A DNA stretch of 64,000 nucleotides from Nitrospirota bacterium (GCA_004296885.1 SCVN01000007.1:1-64000); one strand, 5' to 3'; counted from the first letter of the stretch, positions 35,979-45,191 are shown. Numbers and translations are program-made. Notes: generated by a model not told the origin, from the letters alone.

Positions 35979-37456
35979 CGCTTCCCCTGGCCGACATCCT
36001 CGCGATCCTGCCCGAGCTCATCGTGACGGGCGCGGCCTGCCTCATCCTGGCGCTGGACCCGATCACGCCCGCGTCACGCAAGGAGTGGCTGGCCTGGATC
36101 GGCCTGGGCGCGCTGGCCGCCTGCATCGGTGTCACGGCCTCGCAGATGGGCGTCAAGGTCATGGCCTTCAGCGACCTGGTGATCATCGACCCCTACGCCA
36201 GCTTCTGGAAGCTCCTGCTCTACCTGGTCAGCGGGCTCACGATCCTGCTTTCGCTCGCCTACCTGAAGGAAGAAGCCATGCATCTGGCCGAGTATTACGG
36301 CTTCCTCCTGCTCTCGCTGGTCGGCATGATGGTGATGGTCTCGGCCGCCGACCTGCTGACCATCTATCTGGGCACGGAGCTCATGTCCTTGTCGCTGTAC
36401 GTCCTGGCCGGCATCAAGCGGACCTCGGGGCGCTCGCTGGAAGCCTCGGCCAAGTACTTCGTGCTGGGCGCCTTTTCGTCCGGCATCCTGCTCTACGGCA
36501 TTTCTCTCCTGTTCGGAATCACCGGCAGCACCAAACTGCCGGCGATCGCCGCGGCCATCCACGGTCGCAGTCTGGATGATCCGACGCTGCTGTTGGCCAT
36601 GATCCTGCTGGTCGTCGGCTTCGGCTTCAAGATTGCCGCCGTGCCTTTTCACATGTGGACGCCGGACGTCTATGAAGGCGCGCCCACGTCCGTCACCGCC
36701 TTCATGGCCGTGGCCTCCAAAGCCGCCAGCTTCGGCGCCTTTCTGCGGGTCTTCCTCGAAGGGTTGGGCGGGCTCAAGACCAACTGGTACGGGCTCTTCC
36801 TGATCGTCTGCGTCGCAACGCTCATCCTGGGCAACGTGGTGGCCATCGTGCAGACCAACATCAAGCGCATGCTGGCCTATTCGAGCATCGCCCACGCCGG
36901 CTACGCGCTGATCGGCGTGGTTGTGGCCGGGCACGCGACGGCGTCCAGCGAGGTCCGAGGCCTGGGGCTCGCCAGCGTGATGCTGTACTTGGCGATCTAC
37001 GCCTTCATGACGATGGGCGCCTTCGCGGTCGTGGCCCTGCTGCGCAAGGGAGGACTGGAAGGGGAAGAGATCGAGGACTACACGGGACTGGCCAAGCGGC
37101 AACCCGTGGCGGCCTTCCTCATGCTGGTATTCATGGTGTCGCTGGCCGGCATCCCGCCCACCGCCGGATTCATCGGCAAGTTTTACCTGTTCATGGGCGC
37201 CGTGCGCGCGGGCCTGACCTGGCTCGCCGTGGTAGCGCTGCTCTTCGCCGCGGTCTCGGCCTACTACTATCTGCGCGTGGTGATGGTCATGTATATGCGG
37301 GAGCCGGAGGCCTCGGTCACGGTCCTCCCGCGCCTGGCCGCCTCGCCGGCGTTGACCATCGTGCTGGCCTGCGCGCTGGCCGGCGTCGTCTTCTTCGGTC
37401 TGTATCCAGACCCCCTCGTCGCGTTGACCCAACACGCGATCCTCGCGCTGAAGTAA
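35975..37456 (+). CDS. nuoN: NADH-quinone oxidoreductase subunit N
   Basis: The 493-residue antiporter-like pump has about 14 helices with the key Glu in YLGTELMSLSLYVLAG and the lysine helix in FGFKIAAVPFHMWTPDVYEGAPT. AYSSIAHAGYALIG marks the family. It overlaps nuoM by ATGA and ends the operon, since the next gene has its own leader. The operon therefore has one copy of each pump (L, M, N). Confidence 0.96.
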   Translation: MTLPLADILAILPELIVTGAACLILALDPITPASRKEWLAWIGLGALAACIGVTASQMGVKVMAFSDLVIIDPYASFWKLLLYLVSGLTILLSLAYLKEEAMHLAEYYGFLLLSLVGMMVMVSAADLLTIYLGTELMSLSLYVLAGIKRTSGRSLEASAKYFVLGAFSSGILLYGISLLFGITGSTKLPAIAAAIHGRSLDDPTLLLAMILLVVGFGFKIAAVPFHMWTPDVYEGAPTSVTAFMAVASKAASFGAFLRVFLEGLGGLKTNWYGLFLIVCVATLILGNVVAIVQTNIKRMLAYSSIAHAGYALIGVVVAGHATASSEVRGLGLASVMLYLAIYAFMTMGAFAVVALLRKGGLEGEEIEDYTGLAKRQPVAAFLMLVFMVSLAGIPPTAGFIGKFYLFMGAVRAGLTWLAVVALLFAAVSAYYYLRVVMVMYMREPEASVTVLPRLAASPALTIVLACALAGVVFFGLYPDPLVALTQHAILALK

Positions 37457-37522
37457 GCGCGGGACTTGGACCCTTCACGGGAAGGAGGCTCGTCGACGTT
37501 CACCGCAACGCAGGTTCCTTCG

Positions 37523-38344
37523 ATGGCGTTCCTCCGACTGCTGCGTGGCGCGGCGTCCGACTTCCGTCGGCACGGCTGTACGAGCCTGGCCGCGTCGCTG
37601 GCCTTCTTCACCCTCCTGTCCTTCTTTCCGATGATCTACCTGCTGCTGTACCTCGTCAGTTTCTTCGTGAGCCACGAACGGATCGGACAGGAATTCCTGC
37701 TGAACTTCCTGCACGGATTTCTGCCCATGTTGGGCGCCGACCTGGCCGAGGAAGTCAAACGGGTGGCCGGCGAACAGATCGTGCGCTGGGTCGTCTTCCT
37801 GGCGTTCGTCTGGTTCGGAATGCTGGTCTTTTACGAGATGAACTATACGGTGAACGTCGTCTTCGGGACGCCACGGAAGCGCGGCGCGCTGCTGTCCTCA
37901 CTGGCCTCGTTCGCATTGCTGGGGATGGTGGAGGTCCTCTTGGTCCTGTCGTATCTGGTCACCCAGACCCTGGGGCGTCTGGTGTCCTACGCGCCACGGA
38001 TCGGGGGCATCGATCTGGTCGCCGTCGCCGCCCACAAGCTGCTGCTCGCCTACGTCCTGCCCTTCGCGCTGGTCCTGGCCGCCGTCACCTGCCTCTACCG
38101 CTACCTGCCGGCGGAACGTCCCGCGTGGCGCGATGCGGCCGTCGGGGGCCTGGTGCTGGCGCTCCTCTGGGAAGTCGCCAAGCATCTGTTCGGCACCTAT
38201 GTGCAGCATCTCTCGGTCTATAGCCGGATGTATGGATCGCTGTTGGTCACGGTGCTGTTCCTGCTGTGGGTCTATTATTCGGCGGCGCTGCTGCTGTTCG
38301 GGGCCGCCATCGTGCGCCGGCTGGACGAAACAAGGCGGGAGTGA
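37523..38344 (+). CDS. YihY/BrkB-family inner-membrane protein
   Basis: A 273-residue protein with about six helices. It opens with HGCTSLAASLAFFTLLSFFPMIY, the family hallmark, and ends with VYSRMYGSLLVTVLFLLWVYYSAALLLFGAAI-like helices. The family was once annotated as ribonuclease BN by mistake; its function is unknown, with transport suggested. The ATG at 37523 gives the best family N-terminus; an in-frame TTG at 37466 would add 19 residues. It follows nuoN on the same strand, but a functional link is not evident. Confidence 0.85.
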   Translation: MAFLRLLRGAASDFRRHGCTSLAASLAFFTLLSFFPMIYLLLYLVSFFVSHERIGQEFLLNFLHGFLPMLGADLAEEVKRVAGEQIVRWVVFLAFVWFGMLVFYEMNYTVNVVFGTPRKRGALLSSLASFALLGMVEVLLVLSYLVTQTLGRLVSYAPRIGGIDLVAVAAHKLLLAYVLPFALVLAAVTCLYRYLPAERPAWRDAAVGGLVLALLWEVAKHLFGTYVQHLSVYSRMYGSLLVTVLFLLWVYYSAALLLFGAAIVRRLDETRRE

Positions 38345-38416
38345 CCCGTACCGAGGCAACCGTGGCGGGTCAGACCTTGCCTCGTTGCCCGTGGATTTAT
38401 TCGTGGAATGCGGTCG

Positions 38417-39556
38417 CTATCCGCGCAGCCCACGGAGTTGCAGAAAGCGGGCGATCCCGCCCCTCGTCACCAGCCCCGCAAGCTGTCCATGCTCCATCAC
38501 GGCAAGCCGGTCCTGGTCTTCCCGCTGCATCTGTTCGAACGCGGCCAAGGCCGACATGTCGCGCCCCGTTTCCATCGCCGGCGACCAGGGCTGCATGATG
38601 TCCCGCACGCTTCGCCAGGGCCAGAGCGACTGGGGCAAGGCCTGCACGTCCTGCACCGCCACCATGCCGATCGGCCGGCCCTCTTCCACCACCGGGAAAC
38701 CGCTGTGGCCCAGGGGCAGAAAATGCTGCGCGACCGCGTCCGCCACCGTGAGATCCGCGGGCAGGGTCGCCACGTCGCGCACCATCAGGTCTCCGACCGA
38801 GACCTGCTCCAGCGACGCCCTGAGGTTGGCCTGCCGGCGGCTGCCCCTGGCCGAGCTGAAGAGAAACAGCCCGATCAGGGCCACCCAACTCCCGTTGGCC
38901 GCCAGCGGGCCGGGAATCAGGCCGGCGGACGCGCCCAGCACTAGCGCCAATCCGAGCAAGCCGAGGACCAGCCCGAACCCCTGGCCGACCAGCGAGGCTT
39001 GCTGCGTGGCCCGGTGATAATTGCCGGACCAAGCCCACAGACCGGCCCGCAGCACCCGCCCACCGTCCAGGGGAAAGCCAGGAATCAGATTGAACAGCCC
39101 GAGTTGCAGATTCACGGAACCGAGGAGCAGCCCCAAGGCAATCAAGCCCTGGCCCGTATTAACGGTCCCGGCCAACCCCAGAAGCATCCCGCCCAGCGCG
39201 AAGCTCACGAGAGGGCCGGCGATCGCAATCAGGAACTCGGCCTTCGGCCCCGGCGCTTCCCGTCGCATCTGGGCGACGCCGCCGAAGATGAAGAGGGTGA
39301 TTTGCTGGATGGGAATCTGGTACCGCAGCGCCACGTAGGAATGACCCAGCTCATGCAGCAACACGGACCCGAACAACAGGAGGGCCGCCGTGCCGCCCAT
39401 GCCCCAATAGCGCTGGGGCGAGAGGCCCGGCAGCATATCCGGCAGATAGCCGGTCGCCAGGCTCCAGGTCACAAACCCGAAGACCAGAAACCAGGACATG
39501 TGGACTTTGATCGGGATGCCGAAAATACGTCCGATTTCCCAGTCGGTGCCCAGCAT
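38417..39556 (-). CDS. Site-2-protease-family (M50) metalloprotease with CBS pair
   Basis: The 379-residue protein has six or so membrane helices. Its zinc motif HELGH lies in VLLHELGHSYVALRY (about 60), the third ligand is probably the Asp in NLIPGFPLDGGRVLRA, and a C-terminal CBS pair spans about 240-375 (DLMVRDVATLPADLTVADAV; VRDIMQPWSPAMETGRDMSAL). CBS domains usually bind adenosyl nucleotides, so proteolysis within the membrane may be energy-sensing. GGAGG lies four bases before the ATG at 39556; the adjacent ATG at 39559 is too close to it. The gene diverges from the cupredoxin-like lipoprotein. Confidence 0.9.
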   Translation of the reverse strand: MLGTDWEIGRIFGIPIKVHMSWFLVFGFVTWSLATGYLPDMLPGLSPQRYWGMGGTAALLLFGSVLLHELGHSYVALRYQIPIQQITLFIFGGVAQMRREAPGPKAEFLIAIAGPLVSFALGGMLLGLAGTVNTGQGLIALGLLLGSVNLQLGLFNLIPGFPLDGGRVLRAGLWAWSGNYHRATQQASLVGQGFGLVLGLLGLALVLGASAGLIPGPLAANGSWVALIGLFLFSSARGSRRQANLRASLEQVSVGDLMVRDVATLPADLTVADAVAQHFLPLGHSGFPVVEEGRPIGMVAVQDVQALPQSLWPWRSVRDIMQPWSPAMETGRDMSALAAFEQMQREDQDRLAVMEHGQLAGLVTRGGIARFLQLRGLRG

Positions 39557-39636
39557 CATGCCTCCAGGCTGGTATCCATAGCAGTCGGACCGAAGAGGCG
39601 TCAATATCCATCCCGTTTCCGGTATAATCAACCTCG

Positions 39637-40116
39637 ATGCACACTCCACGTCGGACAATTTTCGGCCGCGCGTTCCTGCTGCCCGCCGTCTGCTGGTTCG
39701 CCACCGCCTGCGCCAGCCTTCCCACCACCAGCCTGAGCGGCGAGGTCCACGACATTCTGATCACAGAAGACCGGGTCTCTCCCCAAGACCTGATCGTGCA
39801 CATCGGCGACGAGGTCCGCTGGGTAAACCACCGGCTGAGTCCGATCTGGGTGTATTTTTTCAGGGACTCCCTCGACGAGGTGTCCTGCGCGCGCGGCTTT
39901 TCCCTCTTCTGGGCCAACGAGGAAGAAGCCGTGATCGAGCCGGGGCAATCGGTCAGTGTCTGTTTCTCGAAGGAAGACGCGATCAGTTATACGGTCCAGA
40001 GCGAGCGGACCGTGATACGCGGCTCCACCGCCGGGGAAGGCGGTTCATTCAAGGTTCCCCAGGGCCTGCATGCAGCAGTCATTGTCGAAGTGCCGCCGGC
40101 ACGCACACCCCGATAG
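39637..40116 (+). CDS. Cupredoxin-like lipoprotein
   Basis: A 159-residue protein with a lipoprotein-type signal (FLLPAVCWFATACAS). The mature part has a plastocyanin-like beta-sandwich pattern: ITEDRVSPQDLIVHIGDEVRW, WVNHRLSPIWVYFF, VIEPGQSVSVCFSKEDAISYTV. A His (VNHR) and Cys residues are present, but the usual C-x-x-x-x-H-x-x-M copper loop is not, so copper binding is doubtful. It is followed after 22 bases by the deacetylase gene. Confidence 0.65.
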   Translation: MHTPRRTIFGRAFLLPAVCWFATACASLPTTSLSGEVHDILITEDRVSPQDLIVHIGDEVRWVNHRLSPIWVYFFRDSLDEVSCARGFSLFWANEEEAVIEPGQSVSVCFSKEDAISYTVQSERTVIRGSTAGEGGSFKVPQGLHAAVIVEVPPARTPR

Positions 40117-40138
40117 CGACGCCCCGGCTGGAGACGGC

Positions 40139-40858
40139 ATGGAACGCATGATCCGGCGTTTCCCTTTCCTTATCCTGGCCCTGCTGTTCTGCCTGGACAC
40201 CCCCGGCGCAGAGGCGCAGGTCGTCCGCTCCGGCCCTTCGGCCTGCAAGGCCATCGCCTTGACCTTCGACCTCTGTCCGGTGCGCAACGGGCGTGGCTAT
40301 GACGAGCCCCTGATCAAGACGTTGATCGAGCATCGGATCCCGGCGACTTTTTTCATGTCCGGACGCTGGATCGACCGCCACGAGGCCGAGGTTCGGGAGT
40401 TACAGGCGGTTCCCTTCTTCGAGATCGGTACGCATGGACAGGTCCACGCACACCTGCCCATGCTGGATACAACGGAGCAGCGCGCGGAGATCACCGATAC
40501 GGTGCATCTGCTGAAGACCAAGTATGGGATCGAGGCGTCGCTCTTCCGCCCCCCCTACGGCGAGTTCAACGACGTGACCGTGGAGGTGGTGCGGGCGCTG
40601 GGGCTCCGCTTCATCCTGTGGGATCGTATCTCCGGCGACCCGGACCCGAAGCTGAGTCGGGAACAGATCACCGGGCGGCTGACCGCCCAGGCCAGGAACG
40701 GTAACATTATCGTCCTGCATGCCAACGGGAAAGGCGCACACACGAAAGATGTGGTGGAAGATCTGTACCGGGAGGTGATCGTCGCCAGAGGATTTCGTCC
40801 CGTCACCGTCACCCAGCTGCTGGGCCAATGCCAGGGAGAGCCGCCCCATGCCCGGTGA
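40139..40858 (+). CDS. Polysaccharide deacetylase (carbohydrate esterase 4)
   Basis: The 239-residue enzyme has a signal peptide (RFPFLILALLFCLDTPGAEA) and a NodB-type domain: ALTFDLCP (catalytic Asp region), ATFFMSGRW, EIGTHGQVHAHL (metal His pair), FRPPYGEFN and ILWDRISGDPDPK. Such enzymes remove acetyl groups from chitin-like polymers or peptidoglycan in the envelope. TFDLCP in place of the usual TFDDGP lacks the second aspartate, which normally binds the metal, so activity may be altered. GGAG lies six bases before the ATG. It overlaps the GNAT gene by 11 bases. Confidence 0.87.
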   Translation: MERMIRRFPFLILALLFCLDTPGAEAQVVRSGPSACKAIALTFDLCPVRNGRGYDEPLIKTLIEHRIPATFFMSGRWIDRHEAEVRELQAVPFFEIGTHGQVHAHLPMLDTTEQRAEITDTVHLLKTKYGIEASLFRPPYGEFNDVTVEVVRALGLRFILWDRISGDPDPKLSREQITGRLTAQARNGNIIVLHANGKGAHTKDVVEDLYREVIVARGFRPVTVTQLLGQCQGEPPHAR

Positions 40859-41333
40859 CCGCCCGATAATGAGAGCCTACAGACCGGAGGATCGCGAGCC
40901 GGTGGTCCGGTTGCTCGCCGGATCCGATCCCTGGCGGAAGCTCGGGTACGGGGACGAGGACTGGTCCCGCTTGTTCCGGACCGATGGAATCGTCGAGGGC
41001 CGCGAGGGCTACGTGTTGGAAGCCGACGGGGCCGTGGCCGGCGTGGCGCTGCTTCGGCCCAAGTTCCTGATGGGGGACTATCTGGAGTTGCTGGCCATCG
41101 CCCCGGCGACACGCAACAAGGGATACGGCGCCCTGCTGCTCGCGCAGATCGAGGCCATCACTTTCGCACGGGCCAAGAACCTCTTCGCCTGCGTGTCCGA
41201 CTTCAACGACGGCGCCAGGCGGTTCTATGTCAGGCAGGGGTACCGTGAGATCGGACCGATGCCCAACCTGTTGATCCCAGGCAACGCAGAGTTGTTGTTA
41301 CGGAAAACGATGGGGCCGGCGAGAACAAGGTAG
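40848..41333 (+). CDS. GNAT-family N-acetyltransferase
   Basis: A 161-residue protein with the GNAT core: MRAYRPEDREPVVRLL at the start, YLELLAIAPATRNKGYGALLL with the acetyl-CoA-binding R/Q-x-x-G-x-G/A-like loop RNKGYG, and FYVRQGYREIG near the end. It transfers an acyl group to an unknown amine. It overlaps the deacetylase by 11 bases, so the two are probably coupled; an alternative start is the ATG at 40869. A word-palindrome follows directly after the stop. Confidence 0.88.
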   Translation: MPGDRPIMRAYRPEDREPVVRLLAGSDPWRKLGYGDEDWSRLFRTDGIVEGREGYVLEADGAVAGVALLRPKFLMGDYLELLAIAPATRNKGYGALLLAQIEAITFARAKNLFACVSDFNDGARRFYVRQGYREIGPMPNLLIPGNAELLLRKTMGPARTR

Positions 41334-41390
41334 CTATCAGCACTCAGCCATCAGCGGTCCGTATTGCTGAGAGCTGACGGCTGTATGCTC
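41332..41390. repeat. Word-palindrome, CAGC/TCAG family (GNAT-glyoxalase spacer)
   Basis: Left arm AGCTATCAGCACTCAGCC then ATCAGCGG; right arm TTGCTGAGAGCTGACGGC then TGTATGCTCATGG. It fills the spacer and ends just before the GGAG of the next gene. Confidence 0.82.
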
Positions 41391-41402
41391 ATGGAGTCAT
41401 CG

Positions 41403-41801
41403 ATGCGCGTCAAGAAGCTCCTCCACACCCGCATGCGGGTAAGCGACATGGACCAGACCATCGCATTCTACCGCAATGTGCTGGGGCTCGAAGTCCTGGA
41501 GCGTCATACCTCCCCGCGCGGCTCGCACCTGGCGTTTCTGGCCGTGCCCAACAGCGAGGAATTGATCGAGCTGTGCAGCTTTCCGCCCAGCGGCCCGGTG
41601 AAGGTGCAAGAGGACCTCGTCCACCTGGCCTTCGAGGTCGAGAACCTGGACGACACGGTCGCGCAGCTCACCGCCAACGGCGTGAAGATCACGGACGGTC
41701 CGACGCGCAGCTCGTCCGGCAGCCGCTTTCTCTTCATCGACGCGCCGGACGGCTACGAGATCGAGCTGATCGAACGCCCGCCCGGGACGGCGCCGGCCTA
41801 A
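41403..41801 (+). CDS. Glyoxalase/VOC-family protein (lactoylglutathione lyase-like)
   Basis: The 132-residue protein has two beta-alpha-beta-beta-beta modules: LLHTRMRVSDMDQTIAFYRNVLGLEVLER and LVHLAFEVENLDDTVAQL, ending with FIDAPDGYEIELIER. Metal ligands fit the glyoxalase I pattern (His in LLHTRM, Glu in ELIEL, His in LVHLAF, Glu in EIELIE). It could detoxify methylglyoxal, but other VOC activities are possible. The start at 41403 is seven bases after GGAG and begins at the first strand. Confidence 0.85.
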   Translation: MRVKKLLHTRMRVSDMDQTIAFYRNVLGLEVLERHTSPRGSHLAFLAVPNSEELIELCSFPPSGPVKVQEDLVHLAFEVENLDDTVAQLTANGVKITDGPTRSSSGSRFLFIDAPDGYEIELIERPPGTAPA

Positions 41802-41871
41802 CCGACTCGCGCGAACAGCCGGGCGGACCGTCGCGCTTGCTCGGCACACCGCTAGGTCGTACAATTCCTTC

Positions 41872-43692
41872 ATGGCCGGCAGCTTCACGATCTCCCCCAT
41901 GCTCCAGTCCAAGCTCGACCACCTGCCCGCGCAGCCCGGCTGCTATCTGATGAAGAACGGGCGGGGCGAGATTCTCTACATCGGGAAGGCATTGGTGCTG
42001 GCCGACCGGGTCCGGTCGTACTTTGCCAAGGCCGGCGACCAGACGCCCAAGACGTCGGTCCTCGTCAGCCAGGTGACGGACCTCGAAACGATCGTCACCC
42101 GCTCCGAGCTGGAAGCGCTGATCCTGGAAAGCAACCTGGTCAAGCGGCACAAGCCCCGCTTCAACGTCGTCCTGCGCGACGACAAGCAGTACCCCTACCT
42201 GCGCCTGCCGATCAAAGAGGCGTTCCCGCGCCTGTCCATCGTGCGGCGGGTGCAGAAGGACGGGGCCCTCTACTACGGCCCCTACGTGCCGACCAATGCC
42301 CTGCGCGAAACCTTGAAAGTGATCCGCAAGGTCTTTCCCCTCGCCACCTGCGAGATCGAGATCGACGGGACCGCCGAGCGGGCCTGCATCGAATTCGAAA
42401 TCAAGCGCTGCATGGCGCCCTGCACCGGCAACCAGAGCCGTGAGGACTACCATCGGATCGTCAAGCAGGTGCGGCAGTTTCTGGAGGGCCGCGACACCGA
42501 GCTGCTGAACGGCCTGCGCGCCGACATGCAGCAGGCCGCGGACCGGGAACAGTTCGAGGAAGCGGCCCGCTTGCGCGACCGGATCGTCAAGATCGAGCGG
42601 ACTCTGGAAAAACAGCGCGTGACCCAGACTGCTTCGACGGACCAGGACGTGATCGGGCTGGCCAGGCAGGGCGCGGCGGTGGATCTTCAGATGCTGTTCG
42701 TGCGCGGCGGGCTGCTCATCGGACGGAAGGACTTCTTTTGGCCGGCGGTCGCGGAGGCGTCGGACGAAGAACTGGTCCGCGCCGCGATCGAACAGTTCTA
42801 CAACAAGGACGGATTGCCGCCCAAGGAACTGCTGGTCCCGACGGCACTCGGCGAAACCGCTTTGCTCGAAGCCTGGCTGTCCGAGAAAAAAGGCGAGTCG
42901 GTGCGCATCCTCGCCCCCGAGCGGGGGGGCAAGCACCAGCTCCTGCTGCTCGCGGAGGAAAACGCGGCGGCGGCGGTAGCCGATCACTTGCGCGACGAGG
43001 AGATCGATCGTCTGGCGGCCGCAGAACTCAAGCGACTGTTCAGGCTCGAGAAGGCGCCCCGGCGGATCGAGGGGTTCGACATTTCCAATACCATGGGCGA
43101 CCAGTCGGTGGCTTCGCTGGTCGTCTGGGAGGACGGGCAGGCGAAGAAGGCGGACTACCGCAAGTTTCGGATTCAGACCGTGCAGGGAGCCAACGACTTC
43201 GCCAGCATGCAGGAGGCCGTCGTCCGGCGATACGGGGAGACGGAAGCCCTTCCCCTGCCGGATCTCATTCTGATCGACGGAGGGCTCGGACAACTCGTCG
43301 CCGCCGTCGAGGGGCTCCGGCAAGTCGGTCGCACCGGGATTCCCATCATCGGACTGGCCAAAGCCCGGGGTGAAAAACAGGAGCGCGTGTTCCTCCCGGG
43401 GCGCAAGAACCCGATCGTCCTGCAGGCCTCTTCTCCGGCCACCCACCTGTTGCAGCGGATCAGGGACGAGGCCCACCGGTTCGCCATCACCTACCATCGC
43501 AAGCTCCGCGGCAAGGCCCTCCTCGCCTCACGCCTGGATCAGATTTCCGGCGTCGGTGAAACCCGACGCAGCCGCCTTCTGCGAACGTTCGGCAGCCTGG
43601 AGCAGATCGCCCGGGCGAGCGACGAAGCGTTGCGGGATGCAGCCGGCGTCGATGCGAAGACGGCTGCGGCAATCCGCAAGGCCCTGGCATAG
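41872..43692 (+). CDS. uvrC: Excinuclease ABC subunit C
   Basis: UvrC makes both incisions in nucleotide excision repair. The 606 residues contain the GIY-YIG domain (about 18-95: PGCYLMKNGRGEILYIGKA), a Cys-rich stretch (CEIEIDGTAERACIEFEIKRCMAPC) that may hold an iron-sulfur or zinc site, the UVR motif (about 212-247), the RNase-H-like domain (GFDISNTMGDQSVASLVVWED; LILIDGGLGQL) and a C-terminal double helix-hairpin-helix (ISGVGETRRSRLLRTFGS). uvrA is in this window too, 9 kb away on the opposite strand. Confidence 0.97.
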   Translation: MAGSFTISPMLQSKLDHLPAQPGCYLMKNGRGEILYIGKALVLADRVRSYFAKAGDQTPKTSVLVSQVTDLETIVTRSELEALILESNLVKRHKPRFNVVLRDDKQYPYLRLPIKEAFPRLSIVRRVQKDGALYYGPYVPTNALRETLKVIRKVFPLATCEIEIDGTAERACIEFEIKRCMAPCTGNQSREDYHRIVKQVRQFLEGRDTELLNGLRADMQQAADREQFEEAARLRDRIVKIERTLEKQRVTQTASTDQDVIGLARQGAAVDLQMLFVRGGLLIGRKDFFWPAVAEASDEELVRAAIEQFYNKDGLPPKELLVPTALGETALLEAWLSEKKGESVRILAPERGGKHQLLLLAEENAAAAVADHLRDEEIDRLAAAELKRLFRLEKAPRRIEGFDISNTMGDQSVASLVVWEDGQAKKADYRKFRIQTVQGANDFASMQEAVVRRYGETEALPLPDLILIDGGLGQLVAAVEGLRQVGRTGIPIIGLAKARGEKQERVFLPGRKNPIVLQASSPATHLLQRIRDEAHRFAITYHRKLRGKALLASRLDQISGVGETRRSRLLRTFGSLEQIARASDEALRDAAGVDAKTAAAIRKALA

Positions 43693-44189
43693 ACCTCGCA
43701 GCCTTCCCTTCCTCTCAGCCCTCGATCTCTTCGCCGCCTCAAGTTTTGTGTCACATCTGGCGATCTCAGTTTTTGACAGCTCTTTACCATTTGGGGACGC
43801 CGTCCGTGCTCCATTGATCCGGCAGGTGTCCGGCAAGACTTCCGCTATATCTTCCTCTCCTCTCGCACAATGCAGATCCTTACGTTTTCTCTCTTTCGCA
43901 CACGACCAGCCCATACCCTCTGCCTTTGTGCCGTTGGCCTAGCACTCTTTACAGAAAAAACAAAGTTCAAAGATCATCAATATGGCTGATTGACCATGGC
44001 GACCATGGCAAGGCGATGGGTACTATTCCAAATTTCTTCAATATTCTTCATTAAGACATTGCGACTACAAATAAAGTATTACAATAAATTCATTAACTTA
44101 TAAATATAACCATGCCGGAGAGTACTTTGCTCATCGAGGCATGATCCATGCTCATTCATTGCTTTGCCAGAAAACCACTAGCCATCGAG

Positions 44190-44199
44190 TAGACGTCTA
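44190..44199. promoter_or_regulatory. Candidate operator palindrome TAGACGTCTA
   Basis: A perfect 10-base inverted repeat lies 58 bases before the LuxR-type start, in AT-rich DNA. LuxR/NarL-type dimers bind such sites; autoregulation is a guess. Confidence 0.3.
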
Positions 44200-44218
44200 G
44201 AAATCAAAACCGGCGAAT

Positions 44219-44242
44219 GACAAAACTTAAGACAAAACTTAA
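44219..44242 (+). repeat. Two tandem 12-base repeats in the regulator leader
   Basis: GACAAAACTTAA occurs twice head to tail, immediately before the AAAGG ribosome-binding site of the LuxR-type gene. It may be an expression-tuning repeat or a binding site. Confidence 0.7.
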
Positions 44243-44257
44243 GAAAGGGACCGGCAG

Positions 44258-45145
44258 ATGCTAAATGCAATCCCGACGAACCTGAGCCTGCCTGCCATGC
44301 ACCGTAATGAACAACGTGCCCACTATCCAAACCAGGAACCAGACAGTCCATCCATGCCGCCGCAACGAGCCCTACTCCAAGCCGTCATCGTCACCCTCGG
44401 CAGCACCATCGGATCACTCCTCATGCCCTCAATGATGCCGCACCTGCTTCGCGGGATCGGCCGTGAATTGGGAACCAGCTTTTACAAGCCCGACGGACCG
44501 GTGAAAGAGGTTGGACAAGAACCCGAGCACGAGGCTGCAATGGGCTCCCTGCACGAACAGCTCCTGGACTGCCTTCAGTTGCTCAAGGCGCAATGGGGGT
44601 GCCGCTATCAGATCGTGGGGAGAAGCCTGGACCGTCTCGATCTGGCCATCCTCGATTGCCCTCTCGAACCACGAGGTGATGCCCCCCTGCACCTGTGCTG
44701 GCTCTATGCCGGCATGCTCGGCGAGGTGGCCGGAAACCGGCTTGGATATGCCAAGACCTCGCTCGGGCCCTGCGCCGGATCACCGGCGCTCTGCGGCACC
44801 TCAGAAGCCGCCGCAGAGGGGGCCTGCAACATCACGCTCTATCTGCAGAAAACGGCTGAAAGCGTCGCGGCAGAAGGCACCTCCTATCCCCAGGCCCAGC
44901 AGACTCCCGATCATCTCCCGTCCAGAGCGCGTACCGGCCTGCCTTTGGATCGGCTCTCGGACAGGGAATGGCAGGTGCTGCGGCTTATCGGCGAGGGATT
45001 CAGCGACAAGGAAATCGCCGACGCGCTGAAGATGAGCGTCCGCACCGCCGAGAATCACGCTTCCAAAGTCTATACCAAGCTGGGAGTACGCGGGCGTGCG
45101 CGCTTAATCCGCTATGCCTTGCACCACCGCGTGGTGAACATATGA
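44258..45145 (+). CDS. LuxR/NarL-type transcriptional regulator
   Basis: The 295-residue protein ends in a LuxR-type helix-turn-helix (about 228-290): LSDREWQVLRLIGEGFSDKEIADALKMS followed by VRTAENHASKVYTKLGVRGR (motif split here). The N-terminal 220 residues show a hydrophobic patch, then a middle domain with CRYQIVGRSLDRLDLAILDCPL and CWLYAGMLGEVAG that may sense a ligand; this part was not matched to a known domain. A stand-alone receiver gene follows after 46 bases, so they probably act in one signalling circuit. Confidence 0.82.
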   Translation: MLNAIPTNLSLPAMHRNEQRAHYPNQEPDSPSMPPQRALLQAVIVTLGSTIGSLLMPSMMPHLLRGIGRELGTSFYKPDGPVKEVGQEPEHEAAMGSLHEQLLDCLQLLKAQWGCRYQIVGRSLDRLDLAILDCPLEPRGDAPLHLCWLYAGMLGEVAGNRLGYAKTSLGPCAGSPALCGTSEAAAEGACNITLYLQKTAESVAAEGTSYPQAQQTPDHLPSRARTGLPLDRLSDREWQVLRLIGEGFSDKEIADALKMSVRTAENHASKVYTKLGVRGRARLIRYALHHRVVNI

Positions 45146-45191
45146 GCCAATCCGTGTCTCGCACGCAGCCTGCATTGAAAGGATCATTCTC

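Larger units (their letters stand above)
43693..44257 (+). other. 565-base AT-rich gap before the LuxR-type gene
   Basis: No gene is supported. The second half is clearly AT-rich. It holds a tandem GACCATGGC pair (43992-44009), a 10-base palindrome TAGACGTCTA (44190-44199) and two tandem copies of GACAAAACTTAA (44219-44242). These lie directly upstream of the regulator gene and could be operator or leader signals. Confidence 0.5.

Noticed and set aside
43528-43914. A 128-residue frame on the minus strand after uvrC
   Set aside because: It overlaps the end of uvrC, has no family features and no ribosome-binding site.
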